The position numbers were made by a program, and so were the translations under genes. DNA of 64,000 nucleotides from Hypomesus transpacificus. Taxonomy: Eukaryota; Chordata; Actinopteri; Osmeriformes; Osmeridae. The stretch covers positions 10,424,975 through 10,488,974 of the forward strand of contig NC_061068.1 of assembly GCF_021917145.1 (NCBI RefSeq). Direction: 5' to 3'. Below are positions 51,101-64,000 of the stretch, in pieces. How positions within the stretch are numbered: position 1 is the first letter of the stretch; every line of letters starts with the position of its first letter. Under the pieces are notes generated by a model that did no database searches, was not told where the DNA came from, and worked only from the letters and a program-made list of their open reading frames with translations.

Positions 51101-51573
51101 AAACTCTTCTATTTCTACCTATGATACTGCTCTCTTTTATTCATTTCACTCCTTGCCTGCATAATAAATTTCTCTCTGCTTCTCTTTCTCTCCTTTTTTC
51201 TCTGTCTGTCGCTTTATCTGTCTGGTCCCTTTGTCCAGGCCTCATAATCCATGAAGGATCATCTGTTTACCGGATCTTTAAACGCTGGCAAGCAGTGAAC
51301 CAGCAGTGGAAAGTACTGAATTATGAGAAAGCCAAGGACTTGGGAGACCCCATCAGCTCCAGCAGTAAAGGTGGGGGGCGTGGCGGGAGGAACCCTCCCC
51401 ATAGCTCATCCGGATCAGAGAGGGGAGGGCGAGCGGGCCAACGCGTAAGGACTATTCTCAACCACCACTGTGGCTACACCATCCTGCACATCCTCAGTCA
51501 GCTGAGACCCACAGATCCACGCATTACCTCCAATACCAACCGGGAGGTGGTCATGAGGGTGACCACTGTATGA
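45176..51573 (+). CDS. marchf9: E3 ubiquitin-protein ligase MARCHF9
   Basis: Membrane-bound RING-CH ubiquitin ligase of the Golgi and lysosomal system; the mammalian protein down-regulates surface receptors such as MHC class I and CD4. Four exons join in frame: 45176-45514, 49993-50148, 50235-50427 and 51239-51573, giving 340 aa (human 346). The N-terminus resembles human ([12 protein letters not shown]). The RING-CH ligands are C104, C107, C120, C122, H130, C133, C146 and C149. Two hydrophobic segments follow ([20 protein letters not shown], and the one around [15 protein letters not shown]), then [21 protein letters not shown]. The tail ends [11 protein letters not shown], the conserved C-terminus. 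The 4.5-kb first intron is the largest here. Assignment over the paralogue MARCHF4 rests on the WPPFDCS-EEEYYG region and the C-terminus. Confidence 0.95.
45515..49992. other. marchf9 intron 1
   Basis: No extra exon is recognised. It holds a GA microsatellite near 49025-49068, TGAG/GTGAG repeats near 46975-46990 and a G-run at 46621-46630. A GC-richer patch at 47760-47840 stands out from its AT-rich surroundings and could be regulatory. Confidence 0.5.
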
Positions 51574-52941
51574 GACTGGGTTGCATGGGGGAGGGGGACT
51601 GAATGGCAAGGGACATCAGAGGGTTGGAGTGCAAAACAGCCAGCAACTTACCCTTAGACACATGCAACTTTCTCCAAGAACAGGAGACTCTACTCTTAAC
51701 CTCTGGCCTCACCCTCTGCTCTAGTGTCTAACTGAGTCTCAGATGGTGCAGTGAGAGGGAACTAACACAAGGGCATGGACACAAACATCCTCCTCTTTCT
51801 GCTCCGGGAACCCCTAGTCGGCACGAGGGGGGTAAGCAGCGCAGTGCTGAGGTTACAGACACTGTAGGACAAAGGCATTAATGAGACATTGGACAAAAAA
51901 AGAAACATCTTCAAACAGCTGGAGGGCTTTCTCTTGACAGCTGAATTACACAAAACAGTGTCATTATTCATGTTGTTCTGTTTTCTAAAGAAAAAATTGC
52001 TAATATTGTTACATATTTTCATTTTAGCATCAGAAAATTGCAAGTTTTTTTTCTTATATATAACCCATGCCAGCAAATGGAAATCTTTCTCATTTACTTC
52101 ACTTCTCAATTCCAGCCCTGTATCTCATCTTCCCCAACCCTTCTCCCTGTTGTGACAGTCATCCACTGTCCATAACACTTGACTTCCAGCTACAAGCTGT
52201 CTGGGAAGGTCCCTTAAATATACAAGCAAGCAAGTGCAATAAATCGATCAAATATGACTGACAAATAATATAAATTATTAAGGTTCCAAAATTACAATTC
52301 ATCCTCTGCAATAAAGATATCTGACATGGACATGTGTTGCATTAATGGTTTGTGTTACTCCATGACTCCTTTATAAATCCATGATTTTTTGCCGCGTTTC
52401 TGTTTCATTACTATTACATTAAGTAATACAAGTATTTAAACTAGACTTTAACATTATTTTAGGCAAGGTCAAGAATAAAGTAAGTAGGAAAAGTGTAACG
52501 AATTGTAAGCTATTGATTATTTCGAATGTTTTATTTGATTTATTCTGAACCCCCGTGCTTGTGTGAATCCAACAGATGGCGACATTACCCTCTTGTTTTG
52601 GAATAGCTCAGTAAAAAGAGATGATAGGCCTTCTTTACACCACATAGATGTAGCTCTTTTTCGTTGAACGACACTCCCGACTACATTCAAGACTTTTTCA
52701 ACGATGAAAACATACAGATCTGTCGATTAGTCTTGCGCAATTCTCTAAGCAGTGCCACCTGGTGGTAGACTATAAGAAACGAAGGAGTGAATCAACCAAT
52801 CAGGGCCCACTTATCAGTATCTGATAAATGACGTTAAAATGATGCGACTGTTAAAATAAACGTGGCTTTGTTTGTGACTTTAACATTACATTTTTAAACA
52901 CAGTAACATTTATTTTCAGAAACCCTTGCTACAATATAATC
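51574..52941. other. marchf9-mettl1 gap (no cyp27b1)
   Basis: This stretch holds the marchf9 3' UTR and mettl1 promoter. No P450 heme-binding motif or other coding exon is seen. It includes a CTCF-like site (GCAGTGCCACCTGGTGG, 52750-52766). Confidence 0.6.
52238..52315 (+). promoter_or_regulatory. candidate poly(A) signals of marchf9
   Basis: AATAAA occurs at 52238-52243 and 52310-52315, about 0.7 kb after the marchf9 stop and before the mettl1 start. Confidence 0.45.
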
Positions 52942-57572
<4,631 letters not shown>

Positions 57573-57862
57573 AAAAACCTGCTTATCACAGAATCTTTTC
57601 AGTTCTGGACATTTTTATATCAACTTGAACATGGCTCAAGTGGTTTCCATGCAAGCACTGCAAATGGATGACCTACTACATCTTTTTCAGAACCCATCGT
57701 TCTGTTTCACTTATTTTATTTCATTGAGCTTGTTTGACATCCAAGTGGACATTACTTTCTTTGTTTTTGGATTTGTGGGATTTGATCTATTTTTTTTAAA
57801 TTATTTTTTTACAATACTTCTGCTAAAAGTTGATTTTGTAAATTTTTCTTCACATAATTTGA

Positions 57863-57868
57863 AATAAA
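57863..57868 (+). promoter_or_regulatory. poly(A) signal of mettl1
   Basis: AATAAA is 291 nt after the mettl1 stop and is the first canonical hexamer downstream. Confidence 0.55.
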
Positions 57869-58354
57869 TCACATATCTATTTAACCAATGCTCAATTCTG
57901 ATTATATTAAATTGAATAAATCTCTGGTTCCCGCCCAAGCCTCAAGTCGCTTTTCATTTTAATTACTTGAAATGTAAATGACTGTAATAGATGCAATTAC
58001 TTTTTCTAAAACCTGATGTCGAGCCACCACACCCAGAAAGAGAGGCAATAGAACAGGAGCAACTGAAATTGATAGTAATTGTCTGAAATGAAGACAGGTT
58101 CTCTTCTCAAATGCATATGTAAATATAGGTATCTGCTATGGCCTGGATGATCATGTTCAACTGTATATTATCAAATTGTAGGTTACATGGTTGGATGTGT
58201 TGTCACTGGGAGGAGTTTATTGTGGGATAACGGATTTTAATTTCCCAGAACCCTGACCTGGAAACGGGCATGCCATGGCAGGGGTTTTGTTTCCTCTGCC
58301 ATAGCATTAAACAAAACATGTAGATGACTGGCATATGTAAAGGTACTACAGATA

Positions 58355-60015
58355 CAGTGCCCTCCAAAAGTATTGGAACAGTGAGGCCAATTCCTTTGTT
58401 TTTGCTGTAGACTGAAAACATTTGGGCTTGACATCAAACGATGAATGTGAAACCAGAGATCAACGTTTCAGCTTTTATTTCCAGGTATTTACATCAGGAT
58501 CTGATGCACAAATTAGAAAATATCACCTTTTTGTTCGAACCCACCCATTTGTCACGTGAGCAAAAGTATTGGAACATGTGACTGACAGGTGTGTTTTGTT
58601 GCCCAGGTGTGTCCTATTACATACATTATTCAATCAATAAATACCACTGAATGTCTACACTCAGGTTCAGATTGGGTAAGATAGGTTTTGTCTATGCAGA
58701 CTGTATTCAGAGGTGAAAACAACATGAAAACCAGAGCGCTGTCTTTGGGTGAAAAACAAGCAATTGTGAGTCTTAGAGAAGATGGAAAATCAATCAGAGC
58801 CATTGCAGAAACATTGGCCATAGCCAGTACAACCATTTGGAATGTCCTGTAGAAGAAGAAAACTACTGGTGTACTAAGTAACAGACGTCGAACAGGTAGA
58901 CCAAGGAAAACATCAGCAGTTGATGACAGAAACATTGTGAGAGCTGTAAAGAAAGACCCTAAAACAACTGTTAGTGAGATCAGCAACAACCTCCAGATGG
59001 CAGAAGTGAAGGTATCACTATCTACTGTTCGCAGAAGACTTCATGAACAAAAGTACAAGGGCTACACCAGAAGATGCAAACCACTCATTAGCAAGAAGAA
59101 TAGGAAGGCCAGGCTGGAAATTGCCAAAAAGTACAGAGATGAACCTCAAAAATTCTGGGACAAAGTTTTATGGACTGATGAGACAAAGATTAACTTTTAC
59201 CAAAGTGATGGAAAGGCTAAAGTTTGGAGAAAGAAAGGAACTGCTCATGATCCCAAACACACAAGCTCATCTGTGAAACACGGTGGAGGTAATGTCATGG
59301 CTTGGGCTTGCATGGCTTCTTCTGGGACGGGCTCATTAATCTTCATTGAGGATGTAACACATGATGGCAGCAGCAAAATGACCTCGGAAGTCTACAGAAA
59401 CATTTTGTCTGCCAATTTAAGGAAAGATGCAACCAAACTGATTGGCAGAACCTTCAGCATGCAGCAAGATAACGACCCAAAACACACTGCCAAAACAACA
59501 AAGGAGTTCATCAGGGGCAAGAAATGGAAGGTATTAGACTGGCCAAGTCAATCTCCAGACTTAAACCCTATAGAGCATGCATTTTACCTGCTTAAGAGGA
59601 GACTGAAGGGAGGAACCCCACAAAACAAACAACAACTGAAAGAGGCTGCAGTGAAAGCCTGGGAAAGCATCAAAAAGGAAGAATGCAAAAGTTTGGTGAC
59701 GTCAATGGGTCACAGACTTGCTGCAGTTATTGAAAGCAAAGGATTTGCAACTAAATATTAAGTCTTATTCACTTAAATATGTTTTAAGTATATCTGTTCC
59801 AATACTTTTGCTCACATGACAAATGGGTGGATTCAAACAAAATGTGATATTTTCTTAGTTGTGCATCAGATCCTGATGTAAATACCTGGAAATAAAAGCT
59901 GAAACGTTGATCTCTGGTCTCACGTTCATTATTTGATGTCAAGCCCAAATGTTTTCAGTCTACAGCAAAAATAAAGGAATTCGCCTCACTGTTCCAATAC
60001 TTTTGGAGGGCACTG
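58355..60015 (+). mobile_element. Tc1-like transposon, nearly complete
   Basis: A 1661-bp element is bounded by CAGTGCCCTCCAAAAGTATT and its inverted copy, with TA at 58353-58354 and again at 60016-60017 as target-site duplication. The terminal inverted repeats are about 221 bp each (58355-58575 and 59795-60015), with roughly 15 mismatches by eye. Each carries an outer and an inner copy of CAAAAGTATTGGAACA, the IR/DR arrangement of fish Tc1 elements. A transposase frame lies between them. High integrity and repeat similarity suggest a fairly recent insertion 0.8 kb downstream of mettl1. Confidence 0.95.
58724..59761 (+). pseudogene. Tc1-like transposase with one premature stop
   Basis: The reading frame from ATG 58724 to TAA 59761 is 346 codons, the usual Tc1 transposase length, and is interrupted only by TAG at codon 43 (58850-58852) inside the first helix-turn-helix. 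Downstream the frame is intact from the GRPRK AT-hook-like motif through the DDE triad: WTDETKINF, QQDNDPKH and the SPDLNPIEH region, with the DD34E spacing expected for Tc1. Some Tc1-specific paired-like N-terminal residues (SIRAIAETL) are visible. The nonsense codon should abolish full-length product unless it is read through or a downstream Met is used. The single defect suggests recent inactivation or a sequencing error. Confidence 0.92.
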
Positions 60016-60017
60016 TA

Positions 60018-60062
60018 TATAAAGCAGACGCTTTGGATAAAAGTTAAAAATGAATAAATGTA
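60018..60062 (+). repeat. SINE-tail fragment abutting the Tc1 element
   Basis: GCAGACGCTTTGGATAAAAG followed by AATGAATAAATGTAA resembles the 3' tail common to teleost SINEs. No matching SINE head is seen on the other side of the Tc1 element, so this is a fragment. Confidence 0.45.
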
Positions 60063-63000
60063 ATTATGTTGTGTGCATTGTATCTATGTAGTCGTTGTGT
60101 CTGTGTGAGGCTCTATATAGACTGTAACACATTTCCTTGGAAAAAGACAATAAAGAATATATGCAACTCTTCCCTCAGCAGCTGTAAGAGGTAGTGGGGA
60201 CAGGACAGCACATGTCTCCATGGTGGAATCCCAATGTCAAGACGGGCATTTATAATGTTACCTAAGCGTCACGTCTTTGTCTGTTTTCCTCCCTCTTTTC
60301 TCTCCTTCTCCCCCTCTCACTCACAACAATTAGAGGGCTAAAAATCCCCTAAACCTCCTTAAAGGATTTTATGTTAAGTCTCATTACCCCATTAAATTCT
60401 TCCCTGACTAATATGTGAAATAAAGAAAATGTGTTAAACTCTAGTAAAACTAAGAGTTGTGTTTGAGTCAAGTAAGGGTTATTGGCAAAAATAGTCTCAA
60501 GATCCTTTTAAAATATGGTTATATACATTATAGTTGGCATGTTTACATTGTACAGGGAGGTGATCAATGCAATGATATAAATTTGAAACCCATTTAAGTA
60601 TCTCACCCTTTATAAGCATAAATTGAAAACAGATGGATCATAGTGGCTCTGGTGGGCTGCTCATGGACAGCAGGGGCCTCAGTAGACCTTTCGACTGATC
60701 AATACTGCAATGTAGATATGGAATCCACCCAGCTGTGTGTGTCTTCCTGGGGCTATTCAGAGCCAGCATTGGCTGATATCACAAGCATTCCTAAAACCCA
60801 ATCTGCACTTCTGTGAATGTGAAGTCAGCCAGCAGGCAACGTTTTATTTCTAATTTCCTGTCAGTTCTGGGTAAATGCAATTATTCACCATGCACATGTG
60901 GCCTAACATCCAGCAGGGTCCTCCTGAGCACATATACAGCTAGCTGTACGAGCGTGTGTGTGTTTGTTCATGTGTGTGTACATGAACACAGCTAACACTA
61001 TTTAAACAGCCTATGACATTGAGATATGTTCTTCCCTGCTGTTCCCAGCTGGACTGCCCCAACAAATCTCAGCAATTTTCATTGCTGTAGTCAGTATACT
61101 GTTGAGATTGGTGTTCATCCTCCACTTATTATTCTTGCTTGTAAAATTGTATTTTTTCTCTAGATATATGATGGAATTTGAGAACTGTGGAGTAGAACTG
61201 ATCTTCAAGCTCTGGTCCGTGTAAGTAGTACAGTGAATTATTCTCAGACTTACTCTATTGGTAACTCCTAGCGTCTGATTCAGTTGATCAAACAATCACC
61301 AATATGCTAAATAGAAATTACGCTGAAGTTTATTATGCCTCTTTCGACCAAGGTGTTTGTTGTGTCTGGAACATGCAAAATGTACAAGGGGTCAAAGGTG
61401 AGTTTCCCTCCCTGCTTGTTTACAGATGCAGCTATTCACTATTGTAGTCAGTGTCACAACAAACACACCACTCACTTCTTTGCTGTAACTTCAAAGCCCA
61501 CTTAAAATAAGGTTACAGGTAATATAGTCAAATCCACCATGCCTCTGCATTCTTTTAATCACAACATTGAGGACACTTACAATTAAATAAAATAACAACA
61601 GCTTTTTGGGCTTTGGATTGACGGAAAGTGTGAGTCAGTCTCATTGAAAATTGAAATATATATAGTCAATTTAAAGATGAGCCCGAACCATGTTCAGTCT
61701 CTGTAAGCTTGGAGAGAGTAATTACAGGGGTTCGATTTTTCAAACATGCCTCTTCATGTGCCAAAGGCAGACATCAGAATAGACCCCATCCCATAAACAC
61801 TCCCTTCCTCACCTGGATACTAGAGAAAAAAATGAAAATACTCACTAAGACATTCAGACTGATACGACACACACACAAACACAGACGTGTGCACACACAC
61901 ATACACTCCCCTACCAGTGCAAAAAAGACTGTGCCAATGAACTTTCACACACAAAGCTGGGAGCAATAGCCATGCATGGGCACTAGGCCAATGCAGAACA
62001 GGTAAAGACATCTCAGGCTATCCCCATTGGTCTCCAACTAGGCCACATCAGAGCACCACACTGCCGCACAAGGAGTCCTATTCTATGATGGGATTTCATA
62101 TTATGTTTTTCATAATCAATGGCAATCTCCTTCACTCTGGCAGAACCAAATAAGCTAAATTGGTCGACCATTTAGTCATTGAGCCATAAGTTCAAATGGT
62201 GTCAGCTTCATGTGTGGTCCAGAAAGCAGAATAAGTTCAAAATAAGATAAGTGTTTATGAACAATAGTTGACTCTCAAGACTTGTGTGACCCATATACTG
62301 TTGGAGACTGGAAATATGTTTAATGTATGCCCATTCTTTACTTATCATTTGTATTTCTTGTTCAATTGGCCATTAATGACTTCTATCTTGTGCCATCCTA
62401 AATGGGCATTGATGTATGACCATTAGATAATATGAAGGACAAGTATGCAAAACAATCCTTTTATATTTATCCCATTTTTCCTTTTCGTACTTAAATGGTA
62501 ATGCCAATACATAACCAGAATTCTACACTTTGTTCCATGTAAACACAACAGATTGTTTATTGGACATTTCCGTATTCCGTACCTGCTTTTAGCAGAATCA
62601 CCTCTTGATAGGAGAAGAGTGCTTGTTATGAGCTTGCTTATGTTCAAGAGATCATTTCAGAGGTCACTTGTTATCTTGTAGAATTAATGATGACTAAGTG
62701 TTCTACATTAAGTGACCAATTGACCATGGCTTAATATTGCTGGTGGTCTTGTGTACATATCAACACCTCTTTCCGGAAAGGTTATTTAATCTTTGCTGTC
62801 AGTTGGACCATTAACACCTCTTTCTCATACATCTATATGACCAATTATCGTGCAGTTTCATAAATGTCTGTCTTAGTTCAAGGCTTGTAAACACTAGCTT
62901 GGCATTGGAGGGGTGCCATAGAGTATATTGAACTCCCATCACAAAGAAAACCCAGAAGATTAAATGATTTATAATAATTCATGTGTATGCCATTATTAAT

Positions 63001-64000
63001 TTGTGTGTCAACTGAGACTTGATACACTGTCATACAGATAAATACAAATGATGTTTGTCTGTGGAGATTCATAATCATGAAATCCAAATTTCATCCATTG
63101 ATTCTGTTAATGGACCCTCTTAATTCAATACACTTGTTGCTGAGTTTCATGTCAACTTTGCTATCCCACTTTCAGGTGTTTAGAGAAGGTGTTGTGTGGT
63201 AGAGAAGTAGGCCTACCACCCTCCATTGCTGAAAATAAATCGTTCGTTCTTTCAACTAATTGTGTAATTGTGCTGATTTTGGTCTCAGGAGGCATCTTAC
63301 ATTTGGAACCAAATCCAGCGGTTGGTTAAAGTAAAATTAAAATAAGGTAGACACGTTAACCGTTCATGATGACCTTTGATCTGGTTAGGATTTGTATGTG
63401 CCTATTCACGTCTTCCTCCCAATTCTCTGTATTTTATTATTATTTTTACAAAGTATTGGTGAAATAGGACCTTAAAGCTACATTCTGACAACCCTCTATC
63501 AGTTCTTAGGCAACAACTCGCCATATCTGGTCGTGCAGGCCTTCTCGGATTGTCTTTTTTGATGCAAATTCTCTGAAAAGCAGAGACATCTAAGAATTAA
63601 GCTTGTCTATGTTTACCAGATGAAACATGGAAGCAAATATCCACGCTGATTCCGAGTACACAATATTACTTCATTGCGCACACATTACGCCTTGGAAAGG
63701 TTCCATACTACTGAGGAAAATAAATTGGGTCAGGATTTTCTCTCTCGAGCAAAGACCAGGAAGGCCGACTCAGCAAAAGTGGTCTACTGCTATTGCTTAA
63801 TTGACTTCTCAAATTCTTATGCTGGTTTATGGTCAAAGGACACACATCAATAGTTCTAAATGCGCTCTAAAAGTACAGGCCTATATGCAAAGGAAAATAG
63901 TCAAAAAAAAACTTTTCTAATGGGTGATAAGGGTATATGGCTGTCAATGAATACCTTTTGTTGAAAATATGGTATATTTACTGGTAGCACACATTAAGCA
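60063..64000. other. terminal region, no gene recognised
   Basis: No coding exon is recognised on either strand. There is a CA-rich stretch at about 61867-61905 and a polypyrimidine patch at 60285-60320. The remainder is AT-rich. The mammalian neighbours after METTL1 (EEF1AKMT3, TSFM, AVIL) were not seen here. Confidence 0.5.

Overview
This 64 kb window is nuclear DNA from a ray-finned fish, very probably a teleost. The evidence is eight intron-bearing vertebrate genes, AT-rich introns with GT-AG boundaries, many (GA)n, (CA)n and (CT)n microsatellites, tRNA-derived SINEs with the teleost-type 3' tail, and a Tc1-like transposon. I cannot name the species. Exon boundaries were read by eye from splice consensus, reading-frame continuity and remembered vertebrate orthologues. 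Every exon chain given below stays in frame from start to stop. No transcript or database search was available.

Layout. 0.37-1.5 kb: igfbp6 (+). 2.8-7.0 kb: pip4k2c (+). 9.0-10.3 kb: a gpr182-like receptor (+). 10.3-14.6 kb: repeat-rich spacer. 14.7-29.6 kb: agap2 (-), 19 coding exons plus a second first exon at 29.4-29.6 kb for the short isoform. 30.5-32.5 kb: tspan31 (+), head-to-head with agap2. 34.9-37.0 kb: cdk4 (-), tail-to-tail with tspan31. 37-45 kb: spacer with two degraded DNA transposons. 45.2-51.6 kb: marchf9 (+). 52.9-57.6 kb: mettl1 (+). 58.4-60.0 kb: a 1661-bp Tc1-like element. 60-64 kb: no gene recognised.

The order agap2-tspan31-cdk4-marchf9-mettl1 is the conserved vertebrate block seen at human 12q14. 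pip4k2c, gpr182 and igfbp6 are also on human 12q but further away. CYP27B1, which lies between MARCHF9 and METTL1 in mammals, is not in the 1.4 kb gap here. The genes share a neighbourhood, not one pathway: IGF binding, PI5P phosphorylation, GPCR scavenging, Arf/PI3K signalling, a tetraspanin, a G1 kinase, a membrane E3 ligase and tRNA m7G methylation.

I found no new biological system. The observations most worth checking are two GC-AG introns in agap2, a nearly identical 455-bp block present twice in agap2 introns beside long GA tracts, a tandemly duplicated 3' splice site in pip4k2c, interleaved polyadenylation signals of tspan31 and cdk4, and several uncatalogued inverted-repeat elements.
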